This document shows positions 8,100 through 15,188 of a DNA stretch of 23,209 bases, in pieces (within the stretch, counting starts at the first letter, position 1; every line of letters begins with the position of its first letter). Source of the DNA: JAIKWW01 sp052169645 (GTDB lineage: Bacteria > Bacillota > Clostridia > Peptostreptococcales > Anaerovoracaceae). The stretch lies in contig JBQNCA010000024.1 in NCBI GenBank assembly GCA_052169645.1, forward strand, positions 1-23,209, given 5' to 3'. Made by a program: the position numbers and the translations under genes. Below the pieces are notes generated by a model, which was not told the DNA's origin, did not search any database, and saw only the letters and a program-made list of their open reading frames with translations.

Positions 8100-8817
8100 A
8101 TTTAACGATTAAAGCCGAAAATAGACGTAATGTATGTAGATTGTATTATTTATACAACAAACATAGCAATATTTAAAGAAACGGATTTTTTTTATGGTGA
8201 AATATAAATTGTAAAAAACAGATAATTGTAAAAATGATATTTTATTTTTTTTATAGTGAATAGATTGAAAAATGCGACTTTTTACTTAAAAAATTTTTAA
8301 ATTGTATTGGAGCAATTATTAATATAATCACGAAAGAGAAGCATTTGCATACTTATAAATCACATAAGATATTATTGTATATATAAAGGAATTTGAGTGT
8401 CTAAATAGTTTTAAATGAGTTAAAAAATGCACAATGTTTAATAATTTATCATATTTCTATGGTAAAAAATGTATTGTACTAACAAAAAAACATTATTGAG
8501 CTGTTATTTTAAGAAAATTGAGTTTGAATATATATTTTTTTAAACGTAAGATATTGCACGTGACGTATTATTTTGTGTATGTCATTATGCACGAAACACC
8601 ATGCAGGGTAGAAAATTGGGTGCGGAACCGGGGCATAGTACAGCATGCAATTATAATAGACGGCTTTCCATGGATTGCAGGCGGTTTCAATTCAGCACAG
8701 TGAGGATACGATATCCTGATGCAGCTAAGAATTTTCGAATTGAAGCATCGTATAACAGTAAATATAGAAATTATTAAAAAACACTAAAAATGCAAGTCTG
8801 AAATATTAAAAAATGTA
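8100..8817. other. AT-rich intergenic region with a G+C-richer island
   Basis: No supported gene. The stretch from 8100 to about 8550 is very AT-rich and shows only poly-A/T runs. From about 8555 to 8745 the composition becomes clearly richer in G and C, with a small GGATA-CGA-TATCC hairpin at 8703-8715, and then returns to AT-rich sequence up to the tRNA promoter. A 61-codon frame starting with TTG at 8518 crosses the island but has no ribosome-binding site and no recognisable protein signature. Confidence 0.6.
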
Positions 8818-8846
8818 TTGACATTATATTTGCAATAAGATATACT
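8818..8846 (+). promoter_or_regulatory. tRNA operon promoter
   Basis: A perfect TTGACA (8818-8823) and TATACT (8841-8846) with a 17-bp spacer. The first tRNA begins 42 bp downstream of the -10 box. Confidence 0.9.
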
Positions 8847-8888
8847 CATTCATGTTGCAGCGATAATGTGTTGCAAAGATGTCGGCAT

Positions 8889-8963
<75 letters not shown>

Positions 8964-8973
8964 TTCCTTTTTC

Positions 8974-9061
8974 GCCGGGATGGCGGAATTGGCAGACGCA
9001 CAGGACTTAAAATCCTGCGATCCTAAAGATCGTACCGGTTCGACCCCGGTTCCCGGCACCA
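8974..9061 (+). tRNA. tRNA-Leu (anticodon TAA)
   Basis: An 88-nt class II tRNA with acceptor GCCGGGA/TCCCGGC, anticodon stem CAGGA/TCCTG around CTTAAAA, a long variable arm (GATC-CTAAA-GATC), T-loop TTCGACC and encoded CCA. It reads UUA codons, which are common in this AT-rich genome. Confidence 0.97.
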
Positions 9062-9132
9062 ATTTATAAAGCAATTTTTGTGCAGGTGAAATCGCAAGAT
9101 TCGCCCTTTTTTATGTCTACATCAATACACAT

Positions 9133-9208
9133 CGCGGAGTGGAGCAGTTGGCAGCTCGTCGGGCTCATAACCCGAAGGTCGCAGGTTCAAGTCCTGCCTC
9201 CGCAACCA
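9133..9208 (+). tRNA. initiator tRNA-fMet (anticodon CAT)
   Basis: The acceptor CGCGGAG pairs with CTCCGCA and leaves the C1-A72 mismatch that marks bacterial initiator tRNA. The anticodon stem has the three consecutive G-C pairs (GGG/CCC) around CTCATAA. CCA is encoded. These features separate it from elongator tRNA-Met and tRNA-Ile2. Confidence 0.97.
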
Positions 9209-9218
9209 TGAATATAAG

Positions 9219-9256
9219 CCTTGCATTCGTTGAGTTTTCAATGTGCAAGGTTTTTA
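9219..9256 (+). terminator. tRNA operon terminator
   Basis: A CCTTGCA (9219-9225) / TGCAAGG (9244-9250) stem is followed by TTTTT. Confidence 0.85.
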
Positions 9257-9427
9257 TTATTTTTTGATGCATTGTTCTTTTTGGCGTTAATTACTTCTCA
9301 AAACCGAGTTTTTTCTCTTTTATAAGGGTTACTGCATGGAATATGCAAATAATATTTTTTGCAACCTTTTTTGTATTTGAATCGTGTTATAGTTGAAGGA
9401 CCTTCAAAATTACAGAGGAGTGAAAGT

Positions 9428-9910
9428 TTGAAATTGACAGTTGATGAAGCGTATGAGAGGTTTGCGGATCATGTGTTTGCTGCGGCATTCAATGTTTGCC
9501 GAAACGGAACGGATGCAGATGATGTGGTTCAAGATACCTTTATAAAATATTATTCCGTCAGAAAAGAATTTTCCGATGAAGAACATATCAAGGCGTGGCT
9601 TTTGAGAGTTGCAATCAATCGTGCAAAAGACATACGAACTTCATTTTGGAAACGCAACAAAGTTGCATGGGAAGAATATATGGAGGAGCTTGTATTTGAT
9701 GCACCGGAAGACAGCAGATTATTTGAAGCCGTTATGAAGCTACCTCAAAAATATCGAACTGCAATCCATTTGCATTATTATGAAGATTACAGTATCAGGG
9801 AAATTGCAGAAATTTTAAGCAGCCGTGAGGGTACGGTTAAAAGTCAATTGAATAGAGGACGGGCACTTCTTAAAGAAGCACTTATGGAGGAATGGAATGA
9901 TGAAAAATAA
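9428..9910 (+). CDS. ECF-like sigma-70 family RNA polymerase sigma factor
   Basis: A 160-residue cytosolic sigma factor. Region 2 is near the N-terminus, with F-A-D-H-V-F-A-A-A-F-N-V and D-A-D-D-V-V-Q-D-T-F, then W-L-L-R-V-A-I-N. Region 4 is C-terminal, with L-P-Q-K-Y-R and the helix-turn-helix Y-S-I-R-E-I-A-E-I-L-S-S-R-E-G-T-V-K-S. No ATG or GTG fits the N-terminus. TTG at 9428 lies 7 nt after a GAGGAG site and is the best start; a longer in-frame reading from TTG 9359 has no such site. The gene overlaps the next one by 14 nt, so the two are very likely co-translated. The target regulon is unknown. Confidence 0.93.
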   Translation: MKLTVDEAYERFADHVFAAAFNVCRNGTDADDVVQDTFIKYYSVRKEFSDEEHIKAWLLRVAINRAKDIRTSFWKRNKVAWEEYMEELVFDAPEDSRLFEAVMKLPQKYRTAIHLHYYEDYSIREIAEILSSREGTVKSQLNRGRALLKEALMEEWNDEK

Positions 9911-10469
9911 TGAAAGATATAAGAGGACATTTTCGGTGCTCCATGCCTCCGATAAAATAGTGGAGGTAAAGTCGATGAAAAATGCGGATAGAATTTATGT
10001 AAGAAAATTTGTACCTGTGCTGGTAGCGGCAGTCTTGTTATTGGGAATCACAACGGCAGCGTATGCTGCAGATATCGGCGGCATTCAAAAAACCGTTCAG
10101 CTTTGGATCCATGGAAATCAGAAAAATGCAGTCATGGAAGTGGCGGATGGACAATATACTCTGACCTATGAAGATGAAGCCGGAAATGCCAAGCAGCAAT
10201 CAGGCGGAGGTGTAGCAATTGAGGATGACGGAACTGAACGACCGTTGACAGAGGAAGAGTTGATGGATGAATTGAACAGTCCTGAGGTTGAGTATAAGGA
10301 TGACGGAAAAGTAATAGTTTATTATCACGAACAGACCATAGATATTACAGATAAATTCGAGAATGGAATTTGTTATGTGGAAATACCTGACGGGGAAAAG
10401 AAGCTTAATATGACAGTAAAATATAAAGACGGTTATTCAATCAGTTACGATTATGGCGACTCTAAATGA
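9897..10469 (+). CDS. single-pass membrane protein, probable partner or anti-sigma of the upstream sigma factor
   Basis: A 190-residue protein with a basic N-terminal part (1-37), one membrane segment at about 38-57 ending A-Y-A-A-D, and an acidic extracytoplasmic domain of about 130 residues. That domain contains V-Q-L-W-I-H-G, R-P-L-T-E-E-E-L and I-D-I-T-D-K-F. No zinc-binding anti-sigma motif (H-x3-C-x2-C) is present. The ATG at 9897 lies 6 nt after GGAGG inside the end of the sigma gene; ATG 9900 is also possible. The overlap and the N-in, C-out topology fit an anti-sigma or signal-sensing role, but that is inferred from context. The shared terminator at 10651-10688 closes the pair. Confidence 0.85.
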   Translation: MMKNNERYKRTFSVLHASDKIVEVKSMKNADRIYVRKFVPVLVAAVLLLGITTAAYAADIGGIQKTVQLWIHGNQKNAVMEVADGQYTLTYEDEAGNAKQQSGGGVAIEDDGTERPLTEEELMDELNSPEVEYKDDGKVIVYYHEQTIDITDKFENGICYVEIPDGEKKLNMTVKYKDGYSISYDYGDSK

Positions 10470-10650
10470 CCTGAAGATTATAGCGATGCCGATAGAATTT
10501 CTCAATTCGTTTAAGAATAATTCTGAATGAGGAATTCATTTCTAGAATATGACAAGTATTCGGAAAGCTCAGGATATCAAGGTTTTAAAGAATGGAACCG
10601 CAGGGCAAGCTGCATTAAAAGCACAATATATTTCCGGCAGTGCAAAGGTG

Positions 10651-10688
10651 GAAAAAAGACATCGATCGAAAGATCGGTGTCTTTTTTC
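10651..10688 (+). terminator. strong terminator of the sigma-factor operon
   Basis: A 17-bp stem (10651-10667 with 10672-10688) with one G-U pair and a GAAA tetraloop. The descending arm itself ends in TTTTTTC, and the A-run on the ascending arm makes it potentially bidirectional. Confidence 0.9.
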
Positions 10689-10958
10689 TAGTGAGATTAC
10701 GATGTATGAGTTCATGAATGGTAAAGATTTTGATGCCTTATCTTTTACATAGCACGATTACTTGTTTTGAGTACTCGGACGGATTGGATGTTTTGTCAGG
10801 AGTTGTATATCATAATTTAAAATTATCTATATATTAAATTTATAATCTATGATAATAAATAAATAAGAAGGTTAAAAATTAAATTATATATGATAAAATA
10901 GATTTGTCAGGTTTATAGAATATTTCAAATTGAAATTTTAAGTCTTACTTATTCATCA

Positions 10959-10988
10959 ATCTAAATTATACCAAATTGGAACATCAGG
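10959..10988 (+). promoter_or_regulatory. CRISPR-repeat-like element overlapping the cas6 ribosome-binding site
   Basis: This 30-nt segment matches the array repeat without gaps at 22 of 30 positions, and at 19 of the first 23. It keeps the AATTA core, ACCA and ATTGGAA. The small CCA/TGG hairpin is intact, and the only change inside it is G to A in the loop. The last 7 nt, which correspond to the crRNA 5' handle, have diverged and form part of the AGGAGG site for cas6. A Cas6-binding or crRNA-like regulatory role is inferred. Confidence 0.7.
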
Positions 10989-10999
10989 AGGGAATTGTA

Positions 11000-11719
11000 A
11001 TGAAATATCATGTAGCATTGGAACTTAAGGGCGATAAGCTGCCTGCCGACTACCGCAGAACTGTAATCAGTTTTTTTAAAAAGGCTATTTCCGAATATAT
11101 GGACGGAGCTTTTTATAAGGAACTGTATGATAACGGAGCAAACAGCAAATCACTGACATGGTCGATAAGATTTTCAAAGCCTAATTTTGATAACGGAGTA
11201 ATGCGGGTTGCGGACACTAAGGTTGACATGACTTTGAAAATATCGGATGTACAGACTGCGTTGATATATTATTCCGCTTTGCTCGGCATGAAAGATAAAA
11301 AATTTAATATAGGTATGGATAACGCTTGGGTTCTGAAGAAAATCCGACTCGTTAAAGAATTTGATATAGAAGAAGAAATTGTCGGATTCAAGGTTTTATC
11401 ACCGATATGTATTCGCCGCCATAACAGAGATGAAAACAAGGATGATTATCTTACGGTAGAGGATGCCGGATTTGCTATGGAAATCAATCGGAAGTTAAAA
11501 GAGGAACTGCCTTATATGGCTGAAAAAATTGATACTCTTGAATATGATTTTTCGGGTTTAAAAAAGACTTTTGTTCCGGCGTTTGCAATATTTATTCCGG
11601 TAAGTGTAGGCTCTTTTTACATAAAGGGAGATAAGAATATTTTAGATCACATCAATAAGACAGGTTTGGGTTCAAGGCGAAATGCAGGATTCGGACTTGT
11701 TGAAGGAATTATGAGGTGA
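11000..11719 (+). CDS. cas6: CRISPR-associated endoribonuclease Cas6 (type I-B)
   Basis: Cuts the pre-crRNA within each repeat to give mature crRNAs. The protein has 239 residues. The C-terminus carries the family's glycine-rich loop G-L-G-S-R-R-N-A-G-F-G-L-V-E, and the N-terminus begins with the beta strand Y-H-V-A-L-E-L of a ferredoxin-like fold. The start is placed at ATG 11000, 8 nt after an AGGAGG site; an in-frame TTG at 10976 lies inside the repeat-like element and is not supported. From residues 5 to 60 there is no histidine, so the His often used for catalysis in Cas6 near residues 30-50 is not visible; Tyr43 sits in that area. It is first in the cas operon, and its stop at 11719 is 12 nt before cas8b. 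Confidence 0.93.
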   Translation: MKYHVALELKGDKLPADYRRTVISFFKKAISEYMDGAFYKELYDNGANSKSLTWSIRFSKPNFDNGVMRVADTKVDMTLKISDVQTALIYYSALLGMKDKKFNIGMDNAWVLKKIRLVKEFDIEEEIVGFKVLSPICIRRHNRDENKDDYLTVEDAGFAMEINRKLKEELPYMAEKIDTLEYDFSGLKKTFVPAFAIFIPVSVGSFYIKGDKNILDHINKTGLGSRRNAGFGLVEGIMR

Positions 11720-11731
11720 GGAGATGAAAGT

Positions 11732-13198
11732 ATGATAATTGAAGGGAACTTTAATGTCGGAGGTAGAATCTTTAATAGAAAGCTTCTCATATCTGAATGG
11801 ATGTACTCGGCGGCGGCAGTGGGACTCATACGATTTTTCCGTTGGAATGATTGGAATAACAGGTATGAAATAGAGGAAATGAATCTTTATTACAATATAG
11901 AAGATATTATTCCGAACAAAGAAATCACGGATGCATATGAGGCGGATAAAGCATATCTGGCTTTTGCCGAATATAGATTCTTTTTAGAGCATCAGCAGGT
12001 AGAGGCTATGCTTGATAAGGAGTCTTGGACGAATGAAGAGATAAAGCTTATAAATTATACGCTTCATACTAAAGCCGCTATGAATACGATTTTTAGTAAA
12101 ATTACATTCGATGGCAATAATAAAAACGAAATTTTAAATCTTCTAAATGAAAATCGCTTATTTTTGATTACAGATCTTTTTAAGCATTCACAATCGGGAT
12201 ATAGAAAATTTTTGAATTATTCAAGGTATAGAAGCGAATCTTCCGATGTTAGCAGAATATGGGGTTTTTATGTCGATAAAACCCGAAAGACAAATGCAAT
12301 GGGATTTTCTATGAATAAACACAGCCGTAACAGAGAGGATGCTGTTGAGTTTGATTATATTCCTTTTGCATTTTCAAAAGGCAGAGAATCTATATTTATA
12401 AACAATAATTATAAAATAGAATATTTGATTTCAAACAATGATATGTTTGAGGAACTTTTGCGGAAACATGCGGAAGACGGAAATGAGTGGAATCGCCTTT
12501 TATATAATTATGTACATGGGAGTACATTTCTACGACATGATGTGGAGCTTATACGTATAAAGTCGGAGGCGGAAGCATATGAAACAATAATTCTGCATAA
12601 ATCTGCAATAGATATTTTTACTGCAATTTCAGATAAATGCCGAAGAAACGGTTATGAAATAGACAGAATTCTTAGAAGAAAGGTAAAGGTAAACGAAAAT
12701 CTTTACATATCTATTTCTGATGAGCTTACATATAATCTCATAAACGGTCTGAAATTAGATTCGCTTATAGAGCGACTTCTTAAAATTGAATATCATAATA
12801 AACAGGAAAGTAGTGAAAATTCTTTGATAAAGGGATTGGTTGAATTTAATGAAATAATTTACAGGAGTAAGAAAGGCGGAAACATTATGGAAAACAGATT
12901 TGCTGCATCCAGAGCAGCGGCAAAGCAGGTGGTCGGATATTTTGTGAGCAGAAATCAGACAAATAAAATTCGTGCTTACAGGCAGAAGCTGGCAAGTACA
13001 TTGGTTGCAAACGATCAGTCCAGATTTTTGGATGTGATGCTGCAATTATCTTCATATACAGAAATAGCATTTCCGTTTATGCATGAGGTAATAGCGGATT
13101 TTGACGGCAACAGGAATTTGGCATATGACTTTGTAAATGAACTTATGCTTTCAAATAATTCAAATTTAAAGAAAACCGATGAAACAGGCATAAACTGA
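11732..13198 (+). CDS. cas8b: type I-B Cascade large subunit Cas8b (Cst1-like)
   Basis: A 488-residue protein in the position of the large subunit, between cas6 and cas7. The N-terminus has I-S-E-W-M-Y-S-A-A-A-V-G-L-I-R-F-F, which matches the opening W-x-x-x-A-x-x-x-G-L-I-R pattern of Cst1/Cas8 proteins. Otherwise it is poorly conserved, as usual for Cas8. It has only one cysteine (in D-K-C-R-R), so the CXXC-CXXC zinc motif of classical Cst1 members is absent. The family role is PAM recognition and Cascade assembly. The ATG at 11732 follows GAGGAG by 8 nt. The last 103 codons form a helical region that probably also serves as Cas11 from an internal start at 12887. Subtype naming rests on neighbours and N-terminal similarity. 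Confidence 0.85.
   Translation: MIIEGNFNVGGRIFNRKLLISEWMYSAAAVGLIRFFRWNDWNNRYEIEEMNLYYNIEDIIPNKEITDAYEADKAYLAFAEYRFFLEHQQVEAMLDKESWTNEEIKLINYTLHTKAAMNTIFSKITFDGNNKNEILNLLNENRLFLITDLFKHSQSGYRKFLNYSRYRSESSDVSRIWGFYVDKTRKTNAMGFSMNKHSRNREDAVEFDYIPFAFSKGRESIFINNNYKIEYLISNNDMFEELLRKHAEDGNEWNRLLYNYVHGSTFLRHDVELIRIKSEAEAYETIILHKSAIDIFTAISDKCRRNGYEIDRILRRKVKVNENLYISISDELTYNLINGLKLDSLIERLLKIEYHNKQESSENSLIKGLVEFNEIIYRSKKGGNIMENRFAASRAAAKQVVGYFVSRNQTNKIRAYRQKLASTLVANDQSRFLDVMLQLSSYTEIAFPFMHEVIADFDGNRNLAYDFVNELMLSNNSNLKKTDETGIN
12887..13198 (+). CDS. cas11b: probable Cas11b small subunit from an internal start inside cas8b
   Basis: In frame with cas8b, ATG 12887 (Met386) is preceded by AAAGGCGG, with the GGCGG at 12875-12879 and a 7-nt spacer. 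This is a credible independent ribosome-binding site within a coding region. The product would have 103 residues and be mostly helical, with an Ala/Arg/Lys-rich first helix (R-F-A-A-S-R-A-A-A-K-Q). In known type I-B, I-C and I-D systems the small subunit is made by internal translation from the large-subunit gene. No separate small-subunit gene exists in this operon, so this is the expected source. Not provable from sequence alone. Confidence 0.65.
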   Translation: MENRFAASRAAAKQVVGYFVSRNQTNKIRAYRQKLASTLVANDQSRFLDVMLQLSSYTEIAFPFMHEVIADFDGNRNLAYDFVNELMLSNNSNLKKTDETGIN

Positions 13199-13216
13199 TA
13201 GCGGAGGAACAACAAT

Positions 13217-14110
13217 ATGAAAAACAAGGCACTTACACTTACCATTATTGCAAATATGACAGCAAATTATGGAGAAGGACTCGGAAATATAGGGAGCGTT
13301 CAGAAAGTTTATAAAAATGGGAAAACTCATGCCATAAGATCAAGAGAAAGTCTTAAAAATGCTTTGATGATTCAAAGCGGTCTGTATGATGATTTGGAAG
13401 TTGAGGTTGACAAGAAAGTAAATCAAAAATTTGTCTCGAATGAGATTAATGCCGGCAACAACAGAGCGTTGGAGGGCGGATATATGAACACTTCGCAGAC
13501 TACCAAGATAAGAAAAAGCTCGTTTTATCTGACGGATGCCATAGCATTTACTCCGTTTATAAATGAAACAAGATTTCATAATAATTTATTTATGGCACAG
13601 ACCTATGCTGAGGAACATGGTATAAATCTTCAGGATAAATCCTCCGAAGCGGGATTGATGCCTTATCAGTATGAATATGATAAATCACTTAAAAAGTATA
13701 GCATTACTATAGATTTAGACAGAATCGGTGTAGATAAAAACTATAACGCAGAGGCCGATAGTACCGAAAAAACCGATAGGGTTACAGCATTGCTTGAGGC
13801 TGTAAAATGCTTATCACTTGTAGTTAAAGGAAATATGGATAATGCGGAACCGTTGCTTGTTATAGGCGGTATAGGAAACAGGAAAACTCATTATTTTGAA
13901 AATGTAGTAAATATGGAAGCTGATAGGGTGTTAATCAGTGAAAATTTAAAAGCCAAGATTAATGAAGGCTATAGAGTCGGACTTATAGAAGGCGGGAATT
14001 TTTCTAATGAAGATGAAATAAAAGCTGAATTAAATACGATTTCAATAGAAAAATTCTTTGAAGATCTCAAAAATGAGGTGAAGGAATATTATGAAGGTAT
14101 TGCGGATTAA
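13217..14110 (+). CDS. cas7: Cascade backbone protein Cas7 (Cst2/DevR family)
   Basis: Forms the helical backbone that coats crRNA in the type I-B complex. The protein has 297 residues, normal for the family. It opens with L-T-L-T-I-I-A-N-M-T-A-N-Y-G-E-G, close to the L-T-x-T-x-I-x-x-x-T-A-N-x-G-E-G pattern of Cst2/DevR. Further on are F-T-P-F-x-N-E-T-R-F-H-N-N-L and a C-terminal L-L-V-I-G-G-I-G-N-R-K-T-H region. The ATG at 13217 follows GGAGG. The 3' end overlaps cas5 by 20 nt, indicating translational coupling. Confidence 0.95.
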   Translation: MKNKALTLTIIANMTANYGEGLGNIGSVQKVYKNGKTHAIRSRESLKNALMIQSGLYDDLEVEVDKKVNQKFVSNEINAGNNRALEGGYMNTSQTTKIRKSSFYLTDAIAFTPFINETRFHNNLFMAQTYAEEHGINLQDKSSEAGLMPYQYEYDKSLKKYSITIDLDRIGVDKNYNAEADSTEKTDRVTALLEAVKCLSLVVKGNMDNAEPLLVIGGIGNRKTHYFENVVNMEADRVLISENLKAKINEGYRVGLIEGGNFSNEDEIKAELNTISIEKFFEDLKNEVKEYYEGIAD

Positions 14111-15179
14111 GCTCAGACAAAACCAGGCAGTGTATAACAGAGCGGAGATGACTAAAAATAAAATGACTTACCCGCTTCCTTTTTTTTCGACCGTAATCGG
14201 AGCTTTGCACAATGCTTGCGGATATACGGAATATCACCCTATGGATATATCTGTTCAGGGGAAATACGGAAGTATGAATCGGGAAGTTTATGTAAATCAT
14301 TCTTTGTTGAACAATCTTGAAGACGATAGAAATATTCTTATATGGCTCAGCAATCCCGAATCTTATAGCGGTGGATATATACAAGTTGCAGAAGCTCTTA
14401 AAAATACAAGCAACAGTTTTAAAAATAGAATAACGGTTCAGACGTTCGATGAAGAAAAGTTATCTGAGTATATAAAATTACATTCTGAAAATGAACGTCT
14501 TAACAATTACAGAAATTCCGATTTAAAACCGAAAGAACTTGCCTGGAAGGAAGAGAAAAAAGCTTTAAAAAAAGCATTGGCATCAGCTAAAGACGAGAGC
14601 GGAGAAAGTTATATTTCGCGTATTAAAGCTGAAATCGCAGCCGGGGACGAGCGTATAAATAATTTGAAGCTTGCATATAGATCGGAAAGAGAAAACTTGT
14701 ACGATATTCCTATGAGCCATTTTAAAACTCTTGCAAAAAGCGTTCAAACACAAGAAGTTCTCTATGAGTTGGAATTGGTGATTCATGTTAAAGCCTCAGA
14801 TGAAGTTTTGGATGATATACTTAAAAATCAGTACAATTTTGTAGCTTTGGGCAGAAGTGAAGATTTTATAGATCTTGTGGAAATTAAGTATGTGGATTTG
14901 GCAAACGGTGTAGATGAAGATAAAAGGATGCCGAACGGATACAGGATGTATTTAAATAAAGAGAAAGTTGATAATGAAATCTATTTGCCGGCAAATGATG
15001 ATATGAAAAATCATGCAATGGGAACGGTTTATTTTGTATCAAAAGATTATCATATTGAGAAAAGCCGCCGTATTTTCAATAAAATCCCTTGCCTTTATGC
15101 TTCAGATTTCATGATAGATTCAGAATCTCATGACATATGGTACGATGAGGACGGTGGATATATAGTGGATTTGAATTAG
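14091..15179 (+). CDS. cas5: Cascade subunit Cas5 (type I-B) with a large internal insertion
   Basis: Caps the crRNA 5' handle in Cascade. The N-terminus shows the family signature Y-P-L-P-F-F-S-T-V-I-G-A-L-H-N-A-C-G-Y at about 27-45. At 362 residues it is much longer than the usual 220-260. The extra length is mainly a charged, Lys/Glu/Ala-rich, predicted helical or coiled-coil segment at about 118-205. The sequence then returns to beta-type pattern (V-L-Y-E-L-E-L-V-I-H-V) and a conserved-looking tail with I-P-C-L-Y. The ATG at 14091 lies inside cas7 and has AGGTGAAGG upstream. The insertion may form an arm that contacts Cas8 or Cas3; this is inference. Confidence 0.92.
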   Translation: MKVLRIKLRQNQAVYNRAEMTKNKMTYPLPFFSTVIGALHNACGYTEYHPMDISVQGKYGSMNREVYVNHSLLNNLEDDRNILIWLSNPESYSGGYIQVAEALKNTSNSFKNRITVQTFDEEKLSEYIKLHSENERLNNYRNSDLKPKELAWKEEKKALKKALASAKDESGESYISRIKAEIAAGDERINNLKLAYRSERENLYDIPMSHFKTLAKSVQTQEVLYELELVIHVKASDEVLDDILKNQYNFVALGRSEDFIDLVEIKYVDLANGVDEDKRMPNGYRMYLNKEKVDNEIYLPANDDMKNHAMGTVYFVSKDYHIEKSRRIFNKIPCLYASDFMIDSESHDIWYDEDGGYIVDLN

Positions 15180-15188
15180 GAGACAGAT

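Noticed and set aside
7918..8110. Possible Rex operator upstream of adhE
   Set aside because: The AT-rich sequence has partial AACGAT repeats but no convincing TTGT(N)ACAA-type palindrome.
8518..8703. 61-codon frame in the adhE-tRNA gap
   Set aside because: TTG start with no ribosome-binding site and no recognisable sequence; kept only as a compositional island.
10549..10752. 67-codon frame after the sigma operon
   Set aside because: It runs through the strong terminator at 10651-10688, has no properly spaced ribosome-binding site and shows no protein signature.
10904..10932. cas operon promoter starting at TTGTCA 10904
   Set aside because: No acceptable -10 box at 16-18 bp; the true promoter could not be chosen among many AT-rich options.
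10753..10958. Toxin or CreTA-like small gene upstream of cas6
   Set aside because: No short frame with a ribosome-binding site and no second repeat-like half were found; only a 9-bp direct repeat (TTTGTCAGG at 10792 and 10903) and AT-rich sequence were seen.
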